NCBI RefSeq assembly: GCF_000219625.1
Contig: NC_018211.1
Span: forward strand, 930,001 to 994,000
Source of the DNA: Zymoseptoria tritici IPO323
Taxonomy: Eukaryota > Ascomycota > Dothideomycetes > Mycosphaerellales > Mycosphaerellaceae
Direction: 5' to 3'
DNA: 64,000 nt
Numbering within the stretch: position 1 is the stretch's first letter; the number at the start of each line of letters is the position of its first letter. Made by a program: the position numbers and the translations under genes. The notes beneath the pieces are model-generated. The model worked only from the letters and a program-made list of their open reading frames with translations, did not search any database and was not told the origin of the DNA. This document shows positions 30,293 to 41,831 of the stretch, in pieces.

Positions 30293-32025
30293 ACCAAGAG
30301 AAGAGCTCCTCGCGGCGGACAAGGTAGCGCAGCATTTAATCTGAGCTGAAAGTTCTTCTCCAGCACAGGCTCCACATGATCCAACGACGCACCATCACCA
30401 AGATCTTCCTCGTTTCTGGGCATCATCGCTTTCGCTGGCCAGCGCCTGTGCACCCAGTCCTGCATGTTGACTCCGTAGAGTGCCACCAACACGCACAGCC
30501 CACCAGCTGCGCAGCCGAGAAACGCACTGATGGAGCTCTGTAATCCAACCCCAATCGTGTCGACTATCGGACCGGTAAACATCGTCGCGAGAGCCGAGCC
30601 GGTGTACTGTACAATGTATTTGCTCGCGATGGCTTCCTGCCGATTCAAAGGCATGACTTCCGCACAATACGTGGCCAGACCAGCAAACGCCTCTAGTAGT
30701 GCGGCCGATGCGAAGAAGGCACTCACGATCGGCAACGCCAGACCGCCAACATGCCGGTCCAGTCCCCATCCAAATAGCAGTGACGCCAATGGGATGATTA
30801 CGAACCAGCTGAGAAAGCCAGAACGTAACCTATCTTGAGGAAGCCGAATGCCGCCGCGTTGCTCGATCCACAATTTGACACTGCGATCTGAGGAAAAGCC
30901 GCCAAGGACGCTGCCGGCCAGAAAACCTCCAGCTGGTGATAGGTAGAATAGTCCGACGAGTGTTGGGGAGTTCAAGTTGTATTGCGTCCTTAAGAGATGC
31001 CCCGGGGACGACATGAGTGCGTAGCCAGACCAGCTGACTAGTGCGCAGGCCACATTGGTGAGCAGCAAATTAGGGTATCGCATGAGCGAAATTATCCTGA
31101 TCGGGTTCCAGATGTGAAGCAGGTCTCGGATCGACGGATGCTTCAGAGTGGCTGCTTTGCCTCCCTTCTGTAGGAAGATCAGGGATAGGATCAAGCCCAG
31201 TGCTACCATCCCAGACTGAACCCATAGGACGACTCGCCAGGTGGTGTATGTCGTAATGACTCCAGCGACCAGTGGTCCGAGAGGCGGGCCCAAGACTGGG
31301 CCGCAGAGAAACAATCCAGTCGCAGCGCCTCGTCGGACTGGCGGGAAGTATTCGGCAATGATGGCTTGTCCAGTGACGTGGAAGAACGTGCCTTGAAAGC
31401 CGGATAGGACTCGGAAGAGGATGAATGTTTCGAGATTTGGAGCGAAGCTGGCAGCCAGTGTCCAGCCTAGCAGAGCAATGATACAGGCGTTCCATGCGTA
31501 CAATCGTCCGCAGAGCTACGCATTGTCAGTGCCAGGTTCGACGGTTCGGATCTTCATGCATACCGGAATGATCGGTCCCCAAACAAAGCTTGAAAGACCC
31601 ATGGCGAAAAGCAATCCCGCACTGGAATAGTTGATCGTGTTCGCTTGCGTGCCGAACTCTTCGGCGATCTGATCCGCTGCCGCAAGCAGTGAGGTACTGC
31701 TGAAGCATGCAGTCAACGTCAGGAAGCTGGTCGTAAAGACCACGAGCCATTTTTGGGCGGCTGGGGCGTCGTAGCCGGGCGAGTGCTCTTCCAGATCAAC
31801 AACGATGGGAGTCGGAGGTGTTGATGAGGCGATGCTGCTTGAGCTGTGGTCCAACTTCTCACTGTCTCCCATTATCGAAGTTGCCGGTGTCGATGAGGCA
31901 ATGCTGCTTGAGTTGTTATCCAGTTCATGAATGTCTCCCATGATTGAAGTCGCTGGTGTTGATGAGGCGATGTTGCTTGGGCTGTGATCCGGCGTCTCCA
32001 TATCTCTCATCGACGAGTGTGCCAT
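30289..32025 (-). CDS. MFS drug:H+ antiporter, DHA1 type, with N-terminal repeats (562 aa)
   Basis: Exons 32025-31564 and 31515-30289 with a 48-nt intron. Residues about 5-85 form a cytosolic Ser/Thr-rich tail with three 23-residue tandem repeats (I-A-S-S-T-P-A-T-S-I-M-G-D); at DNA level this is a 69-bp repeat. About twelve hydrophobic helices follow. The R-x-x-Q-G-like loop is R-V-L-S-G-F-Q-G, and G-P-V-L-G-P-P-L-G-P-L-V-A-G is the antiporter motif C typical of DHA1 exporters, so it likely expels toxic compounds or metabolites across the plasma membrane. No metabolite cluster is adjacent. The start is the ATG just before the repeats; an upstream in-frame codon is less likely. Confidence 0.87.
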
Positions 32026-32634
32026 TGAAGTTATGATTGAAGCGATATCTTTGATGCCGTTGATGAAGCATCTTCCCACCAGTGCCGACGACGGCTTTTA
32101 TATCACAGATGTTGACAGGATGGAAACGTCCACGATCTCCGCCGACACTCATGTAGGGAACTGTTACCACCAGATCACGAGGGTTCCGTTTCGGACACGC
32201 CGAGAGGCGTTCGGATGGCATGGTGCATGGGATGGAAAGCGGGTTCGGCATCGCCGTTTGCAGGCGATCGTCCACATGATGTCGGTGTCCTCGCTCGGCC
32301 ATGGTTCGAGCAAGGTCTCTTCGCTCACGGTCATGTCCAATTTGGAAGCGGTGGCGTGCCATGTCGGGAGGAAGGTGTGTTCGTCGTATTCGAACGCCAT
32401 GGTATATGGGCAAACATATTGGCAGTCTCCGACAGGGAGCTCTATTGGCGTGAATCGAAGCGTTGCCATACGTTGAATGTATGCAGCATGGTCGACGTAG
32501 ACGGTCCAATCGGATCACCTTCTACGCAGCGCCTTCGGTTCCGGATTCCATCGTCAGATCGAAGGGTGGTGCCAATCCCATCAGTACGCTCCTTCTTTCA
32601 TGCAGTGTAGTCATTTAGGTTTATTAGCCCGAGG
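32026..32634. other. Spacer with coding-like fragment on the minus strand
   Basis: The minus frame about 32505-32164 has protein-like composition (M-A-T-L-R-F-T-P-I-E-L-P-V-G-D) but no start, domain or splice signals that make a gene. It could be a relic. Confidence 0.3.
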
Positions 32635-33258
32635 CTATGTCGGTGGCGATATGCCAACATAAGGACTGCTTTGTACAGCCTTGCAAAAAAGGAGCACGGT
32701 AAGGAACCCGGTCTCCATACTGCCACACATTGCCGCTTTCGCCATGTTGGTGTTCTTACGACCTGTATTCAGCGTCCCAAAGGCTCGAGTGGAGGTACTT
32801 TGGGAGCCACGAGCGAGCCAGCTTCGCTCTATAACGAGGACTTCCGTGCTATCGTGTAGTGCTTCGTGCAACGTCTTCTCGTCTGTCAGTGCGAGCCATA
32901 TCGGCTGAATGCTCGATCTCGGTCGTACAGTGTATACGCTTTGCTCGTTCGCAAGACTCTCGGCATTTTCGGTTGAGAAGCTTGCAGCACCAGAATCTCG
33001 GTGGGAATTGTGTGTATTCGCACGGCCACCACGCGGACCAGCTGTTCTCACCCCTTGCTGCGACCGTGGTAGACTTGATCTCCGTTCTTCTTCGAATGTT
33101 CGCGCCTCCGTGAGGTCGAGACTCGTGAAGATCACATCACGAGTGTACTGGAATATACCTTCGCGTCTGTGCGCAAAGGCGATCGCATGTCCACCTTGCT
33201 CGCCACTTGCTACGGTCGTCTGCTCAATGTCCGTTCTTGGTCGAAGAATGCCTGCCAT
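32635..33258 (-). CDS. Hypothetical protein (207 aa), uncertain
   Basis: ORF starting ACCAATGGC with a TATTAAAA element about 45 bases upstream. The product is Ser/Arg/Glu-rich and polar, without a signal peptide, membrane segment or recognised domain. Length alone is not convincing here, as antisense ORFs of similar size occur over real genes in this window. Kept because of the start context and TATA-like element. Confidence 0.3.
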   Translation of the reverse strand: MAGILRPRTDIEQTTVASGEQGGHAIAFAHRREGIFQYTRDVIFTSLDLTEARTFEEERRSSLPRSQQGVRTAGPRGGRANTHNSHRDSGAASFSTENAESLANEQSVYTVRPRSSIQPIWLALTDEKTLHEALHDSTEVLVIERSWLARGSQSTSTRAFGTLNTGRKNTNMAKAAMCGSMETGFLTVLLFCKAVQSSPYVGISPPT

Positions 33259-33810
33259 TGGCTTGTATTGTAAAGCTTGAGACGAACCTTGATTGCGAAG
33301 CTTTTTTAATACGGGCGGTCAAGGAGTGCGAACCGGAAATCGTTCGGAGCGGCCGATGATAGATCGATCCCCGGCGGCGATTCGGACCGGTGCCAGGCTC
33401 AGGGATGGGGCGGGTTTCGCCGATGTCTATTTCAGATCTTACCTGAGGTGGACGCATGCGCCTCCTGGCGATGTCGATGGTGTAAAGCTTCTGGTTGCGC
33501 CACAATGCCATCAATGCCTGGCAGATTGGTTGAGCCTCTTCGTACAATTGAATACGTGCGTATGATCCCACGAAATCTTCCTGCGTCTCGAGGATGGCAG
33601 GGATACATGCCAGGGTGCAGATATGCCACGAGGGAGATGTCAATTCTGGCCAGGCCCCCCGTCTTCGATGCAAAGGTCGACATCTTGAATGCACGCATCG
33701 CACATGCTGCTGCCACAGCGACAATCATACTCTTGTTGGCCAGAGCCCACAAAGCCAGGAGCAGACAACGTGGCTGGATCTTCAACGTCTACAGCAACTG
33801 GCTGCACATG

Positions 33811-35665
33811 CTATGCCTCATTCACGACCTCACGCTTCTCTTTCAACCCGGTCTTGGTCTCCGTGTGCTCGGTGCTGAGATGGTTGTGTTGGATGAACAG
33901 ACTCGCCAAAAATCCCACGCCTGCCACGACGCAGTACATGATCCACATGTTATGCAGCGACCACGCAAATGCGTCCTCCACTGCTGCTCGTTGCATTGGG
34001 TCTGTGATGCCTCCAATCAGATCCACGTTGGCAGCGGCCTTACCGGCAGAAAAGGCTTCGACGAGGTCGTTGCTAAGTCCGGCTCGAACCAAGTCACCGG
34101 CTCTCTTCTTCATGCCGTTCTGGAACACGACACCTCCGAGTACCAATGACATGGCAGTGGCCAGGTTTCGCGTGAAGCCAAAAGCTGCTGTCGCGGTTGC
34201 GGTATCGTCCTGGCTAGTCATTGCTTGTACAGCGACGAGGGGTGCTTCGAAGAGACAGCCGGATCCGACGCCGCCGATGATCAGCATTCCGACGATGACT
34301 GCTATCGGCGTATCCGGAGTGAACTGGACATAGAGTCCAGTCCCCAAGGTCAACAATGCCAAACCAACCCAGATAATCTCGCGATAGTGGCCAGTCTTGA
34401 GCATGATGACTCCATTCACGACGCCCATACACGCCTCCGGTACCACGTTTGGTAGGATCAGAACTCCGCTGCGCAGTGGCGAAGCTTGTTTGACTGATTG
34501 AAAGTACAGCGGCAAGTAGTACGAAACAGCGATGAACACCATGCCGTGGAAGAATGTGACCATAAAGGCGGCGACCGTCCCGCGATTGCGAAAGATGGCG
34601 AATGGTATGAGAGGGTATTGGGCCCATCTCTTCTCAGTGACGATAAAGACTCCGATCATGACGACGCCGAATGTAATTAGGCAGAGGACCGTAGCCGAGT
34701 TCCATGGAAAGAAGACACCTCCGAAGTTTAGGCCGAGCAGGAGCATGACTACAATCGAGATGATCGAAAGCGTGCCTAGCCAGTCAAACGCTGCGAGACC
34801 AGAAAGGATGGGCGTGCGAGGATTGTGGACGTCGAGGAATATGGTGAGGAGGACCAGACTACAAGCGCAAATAGGAAGATTGATCCTAACACCAAAGGTT
34901 ATAAGGGTTAGCGATGCTCAGAAACACGGCGATACACACCTGGACCTGACGCGGGTCAAGACGGTCATGGACGCGGCAAGTCTGATATTCCTGGGAGGCT
35001 TACCAGAAGCACCACCTCCAGCTCACGTACTGCGTGAACGCACCGCCGATCAATGGTCCCGTACCACCTGCGAGTCCCCAGACAACGTTCGCGAAGCCCA
35101 GATAGAATGTCCTCTGCCTCATGCTGAAGATGTCGCTGATGACAATGTTCACCATCTGGAACAATCCACCCGCGGCGGTGCCCTGCAGGGCTCTTGCGGA
35201 AATGAGCATATTCACAGACGTCGATAGTGCTGCAATTATGCTCGCCCCTCCGAACAGCGTCACAGCACCAAGTATGGCAGGCTTCCGGCCGAAAATGTCG
35301 CTGAACTTGGCCCATATTGGTCCGCTGGCAGATACTGCGAGTAGATAGGCGCTGCCGATCCAGAAATAGCCGCTGGCGGAACGAAGCTGAGAGGTGATTG
35401 TTGGTATTGCCGTTGCGAGAATCGTGTGATCCAGGGCCGCGATCGAGAGAGCGAGCTATGATATGGTCAGATGGAGGAGATAATGGCAATTGTTTGTTCC
35501 ATTCATACTCACGTAAAGTGCGGTAATGATCGCGGCCTTGCGAAACTTTGTGCGAGGAGCTTTGAAAGAGCCATTGTCCTCGACATGCAATTGATCAATC
35601 CCAGATGCCTCCAATGGTCGTTCGCTTGTGGACGCGCGTGATGGTTGGACTTCCACAGCTCCCAT
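33811..35665 (-). CDS. MFS drug:H+ antiporter, DHA2 (14-helix) type (559 aa)
   Basis: Exons 35665-35513, 35455-35004 and 34885-33811, introns 57 and 118 nt. A polar N-terminus of about 40 residues precedes the helices. Family marks: L-D-H-T-I-L-A-T-A-I-P-T-I in helix 1, W-I-G-S-A-Y-L-L, F-G-R-K-P (motif A), R-A-L-Q-G-T-A-A-G-G (motif B), G-P-L-I-G-G-A-F (motif C) and W-R-W-C-F-W-I-N-L-P, all diagnostic of DHA2 multidrug exporters. The C-terminal half includes L-P-L-Y-F-Q-S-V. It probably exports toxins or fungicides. It is on the same strand as the DHA1 gene 1.8 kb downstream, so two unrelated exporters are neighbours. The 118-nt intron may hide a small alternative exon. Confidence 0.9.
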
Positions 35666-36256
35666 CGTGGCAACAAGAGTCTAGCGCGCCAATAAAAAAT
35701 GCCGGTATCGTAATGTTATAGCAAGAAAAGGGACACAAAGATACAGGAGAGACAAGGATTCTGGCCGCTTACTGATCAAAGTACGCCATTCAATTGCAGT
35801 CCGTATACTTGCAGCTGGAAGCAGAGGATGAGGTGCCTCTCGAATCGTATCTTTCTCCTCACTTCAATTAGCGGTCCATCGTCCCGCCCTGCCGGCATGG
35901 CATTATTCGTAGCAAATGGTATGCACAAGCACATGATGGCACCAGGTCCGCGAGCAGCGCAGGTCGTCCATCTCACAGGATGTCATTCATCGAGCGACAT
36001 CACATGCGATCGAATTCAAGATATGTTGTATCGGGTCAATTTGCCTTCGACGTGAAAAAGAAACGGCGTGAAGCGAACGGGAGATTTGGGCCAGACGGCT
36101 GACTGATCCAGAAAGTGGACCCTGGACGAACTTGGGCTACGTTGCCGCACCTGCCTCTTGTCTTGCGACCACAATTTTGATTCCAACTTCAACACCCTCA
36201 TCGCACAGCGCTACAACCATACCCATTCCTCCGGATCGCTCAAAAATACCGCAATC
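35666..36256. other. Divergent intergenic region
   Basis: About 590 bases between the starts of the DHA2 gene and PHO88. No gene or clear TATA box is seen. Confidence 0.5.
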
Positions 36257-36944
36257 ATGAATCCGCAGATCACTAATCTTGTAGTCATTCTTGTGCGAAT
36301 ACGAAAATCCTGGGAGCTTGCGCATGGCTAACTATACCTCCAGGTAATGATGCAAGCCAGCAAGAAGATTCCCTTCGAGGATCCGATGGTCCTGATGGGA
36401 GTTCGCGGCCTGTACATCTTCAGCAACGTCCTCATCCTGGGCATCTACCTCTACGTCAAGGCGCAAATCGACAGGAAGCGCGGTAAGCCTTTCCCCATTC
36501 TCAACAACCCTGCGTGCATCCGTACTGACATCCAACCCTCTCCCAGACATGACCGTTCTCAAATACGTCGAGCCCGCCCCAATGGGCAGCACCGAAGAGC
36601 CCAAAGCCGTCACCACCACCGTCCACGCCTACGACCAGCAGCAACTCAAAGCCCTCTTCAAGTCGCAGCTCATGGGCGTCGGCATGATGTGCGTGATGCA
36701 CCTGTACTTCAAATACACCAACCCGCTCCTGATCCAGTCGATCATCCCGCTCAAGGGCGCCTTCGAGGGAAACTTGGTCAAGGTGCACTTGTTGGGCAAG
36801 CCGGCGAGCGGCGATCTCAAGCGCCCGTGGAAGGCCGCTGGTGGCATGATGGGTGCTATGCAGGGTGCGGGGGAGATCAAGACGGATAAGAAGAGCATCG
36901 AGGCTGCGGAGAAGGCTGGTCGTGGTGGTGCTAAGGAGGAGTAA
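36257..36944 (+). CDS. PHO88: Pho88/Snd3 ER membrane protein (190 aa)
   Basis: Exons 36257-36292, 36344-36482 and 36547-36944, with introns 51 and 64 nt. The start M-N-P-Q-I-T-N-L-V-V-I-L followed by V-M-M-Q-x-S-K-K-I-P-F-E-D is diagnostic. Hydrophobic helices lie at about residues 3-15, 30-50 and 95-115, with the conserved T-V-L-K-Y-V-E-P motif between. Family knowledge: Pho88 (Snd3) sits in the ER membrane, works in SRP-independent protein targeting and was first linked to phosphate uptake. The C-terminus is charged and Gly/Lys-rich. Length is normal. Confidence 0.94.
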
Positions 36945-37184
36945 GGGCTCCGAGAGACAAATGTGCATATACATGGATAAGTGGAAAGGGCGGTCGCAAG
37001 CTGAGCGAAGATAGGGTGAGAGGTTGTATCGCATTGCAGAGCGCCAAGACCCGCGCCTGTTATTCTTGGTTCAAAAGCATAGTCACAGCAATTTGCAATA
37101 CGAGGGAGGGAAACGATGTGCAAAGTTGGGTTTCAATTCCTCTGACTGCCGGTCGCCCGGACTCTAGCTGTAGCTCGGTCATCA

Positions 37185-38506
37185 CTACCGAATGATCATG
37201 TTCTCATTTCCTGGTCCCGTTCCAATGTACTTGATCCGCACGCCGACGAAGTCCTCAATGAACTGGACGTATTTACGCGCGTTCTCTGGCAGCTCCTCCC
37301 ATTTCCGCATGCCCACTGTGTCTGTCTTCCATCCGGGAAGAGTCTCGTAGATGACCTCGAGATTGTCCAAAACGCTGAGATCAGCCGGGAACGAGGTAAT
37401 TGTCTGTTGGTTTTTCGTGTTCTTGTAGCCGGTCGCGACCTTGATCTCGTCGAAATCGTCCAGAATGTCGAGCTTGGTCAAGTTGATGGCATCGTACCAG
37501 TTGATCGAGTTGGAGAATTTGACCACAACCAGATCCAGCCAGCCACAGCGCCTCGAACGGCCGGTTGTGACACCAACTTCTCTGCCAATCTTCTGCAGCT
37601 TCTGACCGATCTCGTTGTCCTGTTCACTCGGGAATGGTCCGGAGCCGACGCGAGTCGTGTAAGCTTTCACCACTCCGATGGTTTCGTGAATTTTGCGAGG
37701 GTTGATGTGCAGACCAGTGAAAACGCCTCCAAGACCAGTGTTGGACGATGTGACGAATGGGTATGTTCCATTGTCGATATCCAGCATAAGAGCTTGGCTG
37801 CCTTCTACCAGCATCTTGACATTGCCCTTCACGGCCGACTCAATGAGAGGCACCTGGTCCACGACGTACGACTTGAGCTTCTCGCGGTAGCCGTCGAATC
37901 GCTTGATCTCGTCCTCCTCGTCATAGACAAGCAAGTCGCCGTAGCGCTTCCTGAAGCCAGCAGCAAGGTGACGAAGCTTCGAATCGAACAGGGGCTTGTC
38001 AAAGATGTCCGCGACGTGGATGCCGCTGCGCTGCGCCTTGGTGGAGTATGTTGGTCCAATTCCCTTGCCAGTAGTGCCGATGTTGGCCTTGCCCAATTCC
38101 ACCTCTTCTAGTCCGTCCACGCGGGTGTGCAGGTCCAGATCGACATGGGCGCGGTCGCTCACGAGAATGCGGTCTTGGGTGTTGATTCCGTTTGACTCCA
38201 GTTGCTCGATCTCCTTGAAGAAGTTGGGAACGTGGACAACACAGCCAGTGCCAACGAGGTTGACACAGCCGTCTGTGAGGACTCCAGATGCTGTAATACG
38301 TCAGCTCAGTTGCGATCGACTTCCTCACCATGCCACTCACGCAGAATGTGCACATCAAACGTCTTGCCGTTCTTCACAATCGTATGTCCCGCATTGTGTC
38401 CGCCTTGCGCGCGGCAGCACAACTGGATCCCGCTGCTCGCAATGACATCGACAATCTTGCCCTTGCCTTCGTCACCCCACTGCGCTCCCAAAATGATCGT
38501 AGCCAT
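37185..38506 (-). CDS. ADE12: Adenylosuccinate synthetase (423 aa)
   Basis: Exons 38506-38341 and 38290-37185; a 50-nt intron falls in the H-I-L-P-S-G motif. It catalyses GTP-dependent formation of adenylosuccinate from IMP and aspartate, the first step from IMP to AMP, in the cytosol. Motifs seen: [11 protein letters not shown] (GTP loop, with catalytic Asp), [37 protein letters not shown], and [10 protein letters not shown]. Length is normal. It is convergent with PHO88 and divergent from the C78 peptidase gene; 357 bases separate the two starts. Confidence 0.96.
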
Positions 38507-38863
38507 GGTGTATGCGGTGAAGTCTCGTCGAAGTCGCCATTTTATTAGAGAAGGTTCAGTTGGGTGATCGATTTTCTACCACCACCTTGCCCGCTTGGGT
38601 TCCTCCAATGGCTCATTTAACCCCTCGTTGCAGCCTAAGGCAGGAAGAAACAGACCATGCCAGCATCACTTCGCCTCACTACTCCCCCGTCTCACTTTCA
38701 TCGCCACGATCAAATACGTGTACAACTCTGCCACGTCGTTGACCAACAAGACTAGATCTGCGCTATCAGTTGTCGCCATATAGATACCTTACTCACATTC
38801 TGGCCAACGCCATGCCAGAAGGCTCAACCCATCGCTGCCAGCACAGGAAGCTATCACGGCTTC
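38507..38863. promoter_or_regulatory. Divergent promoter of ADE12 and the C78 peptidase gene
   Basis: 357 bases between divergent starts. It is CT-rich towards 38860. No clear TATA box is seen. Confidence 0.5.
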
Positions 38864-40392
38864 ATGAACATCAACATGGCTGAATGTCCGTTCTGCGGCT
38901 TCTACAGCAATGAATACGCTGTTCAACTGCACATTGAGCAGCAGCACACCGAAGACTCTCCATTCGTGTCACAGACACAAGAACCCGTTGCACCAGCGGC
39001 TCCGGTGTCAGAACACAACGCTTCGCGCACATCTGCAGAGTGGACACGATGCACACGTGAAGGCTGTGGTGAGCTCATCCCATTAGCCGGGATCGATGAA
39101 CACCTCGACCTTCACATGGCTCTCGACCTGTCGCAAGAAGAAGACCGACCGCCTTTGCCTCCACGATTACGGCCGCAGACACAAGCTGTTGCCGCACGCC
39201 CCGGCTCGCAGCCTGCGACTCAGTCACCGGAAGACAGGAAGGAGCTTATCGAAACGTCGGCCTCCAAGGTCTCCAAAGCCGGAAGTAAAAGCAAATCTTC
39301 AACATCAGCTGGCAAGTCTCGCGATGGAAGTCTCCTTAGCTACTTCTCCGGAGGATCATCCCACAGCACTGGTCGGAAGCCTCCGACTAAATTCTACAAG
39401 CTTCTCGGACCTCGAACGCCGGGTCGATTAGGAAAGCGCGAACTAGGTCCGCATGCATTCGAGCGGGAGATGCCTGCGGAGGTCCGACGTCGATTGGAGG
39501 AAGATACGAAACCGAGAGAAGTCAACCGAATCGGCAAGAACGGCAAGATCGTACGTGAAAGGCATGTTTCGAATGAGACCACTGGATTGGTACCGGTGCT
39601 GGCCGACTTGTGCGCTATGGAGGACACTACGACCGTGGCTTACCTCTGCCACCCGAGCACAAAGCATATCCACAAAGTGAAGTGCGATGGCGACTTTTGC
39701 GGCTATTGGAGTACGCAGATGGTTTTGTCATACGTCCAACATGTCAACCCAGACGGACCACAAACTCTGCCAAACGTGCTCAAGATGCAAAGTTATATCG
39801 AACAGGCATGGGATCGTGGCATCGGCGCTCACGGCAGAATTGAAACTGGGGGCATCTACAACACCAGAAAGTGGATTGGCACACACGAAGCTGTCGCGTT
39901 TTTCACTCGTATCGATGTTGGTGTTGATGCGCTCGCGTTCGAACAGCCAAAGGACCGCAATGGAAATACCGCCGTTCAAGAACTCTTGGATCACGTTGAA
40001 GCCTACTTCATGAGCGCCATCGAGTTTGAGGAATATGGGACGTCGCGCGTCACGCAATTGCCGCCCATCTTCTTCCAACGGCTCGGCCACTCAATGGCAA
40101 TCGTTGGAATCGAGAGGAAAGTGGACGAGACGCGAAACTTGCTGGTCTTCGATTCTTCGCATGCGACGTCTGAGACGATGAAGAAGCTCGTTGCAACCGG
40201 TCGCGCAACTGCTTCAGTTCGGAGGCTCCTGGACGTGTATCGAAGATCTGACTGGTCTCTTTCGAAGTGGAATGAGTTTGAGATCATCGTGTATGTCTTT
40301 GTTCAAGGCTCCGTGAAGGACTTCGCTGACCTGTTTACAGGCCCCACGTGAAGGACGACAAAGCCAGTCCGGATCCGGACCCGCTCATATGA
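38864..40392 (+). CDS. C78-family cysteine peptidase, ZUFSP/ZUP1-Mug105 type
   Basis: Exons 38864-40290 and 40341-40392 (492 aa). The last intron has a strong GTATGT donor, a CTGAC branch and a TACAG acceptor; unspliced, the frame ends at a different stop at about 40351. Two zinc-finger-like units open the protein: C-P-F-C-G-F ... H-I-E-Q-Q-H and C-T-R-E-G-C ... H-L-D-L-H. The peptidase domain carries the C-G-Y-W-x-x-Q nucleophile motif (Cys near residue 279), L-G-H-S-M-A-I-V-G (His near 407) and V-F-D-S-S-H (Asp near 429). ZUFSP relatives cleave K63-linked ubiquitin chains in genome maintenance, so a deubiquitinase role is likely. A second ATG at 38876 (ACATGG) is in better context and may be the true start. 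Confidence 0.87.
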
Positions 40393-40806
40393 TCGATTTG
40401 AGTAATTCGGTGGACGTCGCGTTTACTCAATCGGTTTCAGCTACGCGCGGTAATGGCAGGCAGGCCTGCGATAATCTGTTCCTTTGATTGCCCCTCCGAA
40501 TCGAACACATTCAATAGGAAGTTGGTCCGGAGCCAGGAACTATTCCTTGCAGTCGGTCCTACTCCGCCTCGCGACCCCTGTCTACCAAGCCTGCGCCACG
40601 TCGAACGTACGCTTGCTCGAGAATCACCCACCGATCGCTCTCACTACGACTGCTGCAAACACTGGACAAGGATCTACAATGCCCAGCTCTTCCTTATTGG
40701 TGGTTATGCGCACAAGCATTCGACATGTCGTTGGCCATGCATTGGGGCTGACTCGGCCCTACGTCGCGCACATCCTCTGATTGCGTACTCAGGTTCGCCA
40801 AGAACG

Positions 40807-41113
40807 ATGGATACTCTGGGCACTATGAAGACGATGCGAAGCAAAGATGAAGACGTTGATATTGACGATCCGAAAGCCTTCCGTCTCCAGCGTTCTTGCT
40901 TTGGTGCGAGATGGGACGTGAGATCCATCGAGGTAGGTGTTTCTAATCTTCCCATGTTTTAACCTGATTTCGACACGTGAACGTTTCCGTTCTCATTATT
41001 CTTTCATCGCCGTGGTGCTGTAGCACCAGATCACGTGCTACACAACTCGCAGAGTTCTGCGCGATAGAGCTTGGCTCAATCCTGAAGGTCAGCTTCACAT
41101 CATTGCGCGATGA
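40807..41113 (+). CDS. Candidate small two-exon gene (71 aa)
   Basis: Exon 1 40807-40932 (M-D-T-L-G-T-M-K-T-M) and exon 2 41024-41113 join in phase 0 through a 91-nt GTAGGT...CTGTAG intron. The product is charged, with D-E-D-V-D-I-D-D and an Arg-rich second half; no domain or leader is recognised. A longer unspliced frame begins at 40453. Supported by splice-signal quality alone. Confidence 0.3.
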
Positions 41114-41831
41114 AACCCTAAGCCCTAGCCGGGGTAGCATCGGATTGGAGTACTACGGCCGAGTGCTCAGGCTGGCACGCAGTCGAACATCGCTGGCTGC
41201 GCATGCATACCATAGCTATGGTATGCTGCCAGAGCTCCGACCACTGGGATGAGTGGGTGAGCCGCATAACCCGATGTGCCGGCATCACTGTTTACTTTTA
41301 TGCGTAATCGCATGAATGATACTACCTGTGTTCCCGGCCAGACCGCGATTTCCAAACCGCGCAGGTCCACCTCGTTCGGTGCAATTGAAGCGACCGCGAA
41401 GATACGTTGTTGAAGAGCTCTGGGGAATTTTTGATGCAGTACCGATTCTGATGCAGAACTCTCAATTTTCCTCGCTACGATCGTCGTATAACTTTCGCTC
41501 GATTGGCTGAGATTGTGCAGTTTGAGCGGGAGAACGGAGGTTCTTCGACCACCGTGGCACGAGTGCGGCCGTACCACAACCTCACTGGCTCTCGGACATG
41601 CCTTCTTGGCATGTACCAAGAGTGTTGGAGTCTTGGAGAACATGGGGTCGATTGTGGGGACTCCACACCATAGATGCTGGCAGCATGGACGGACCTTTGT
41701 CCATAAAACGGGCACGCTCCTGGTGGACTCTGTTCGGCGATCGATGTTCAATTCACTTCATTTCCGTCCCTCACACTCTTTCTTCCGACGAAGAGAAAAA
41801 TCAGTCGCATCGCCTCAGGACAGAAAGCGTT
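41114..41831. other. Intergenic region with a perfect palindrome
   Basis: About 700 bases upstream of the sugar transporter. It contains a perfect 22-bp palindrome at 41205-41226. No gene supported. Confidence 0.5.
41205..41226. repeat. Perfect 22-bp palindrome
   Basis: GCATACCATAG joined to its exact reverse complement without a spacer. It lies about 600 bases upstream of the sugar transporter start and might be a dimeric regulator site or a chance hairpin. Confidence 0.8.

Noticed and set aside
32164..32469. Minus-strand coding-like fragment
   Set aside because: Protein-like composition but an in-frame stop just upstream, no domain and no splice model.
33448..34149. 233-codon plus-strand ORF
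   Set aside because: Antisense to the last exon of the DHA2 transporter and its 3' flank; no coding character.
30289..35665. Secondary-metabolite cluster around the two drug exporters
   Set aside because: No synthase, P450 or pathway regulator lies within reach.
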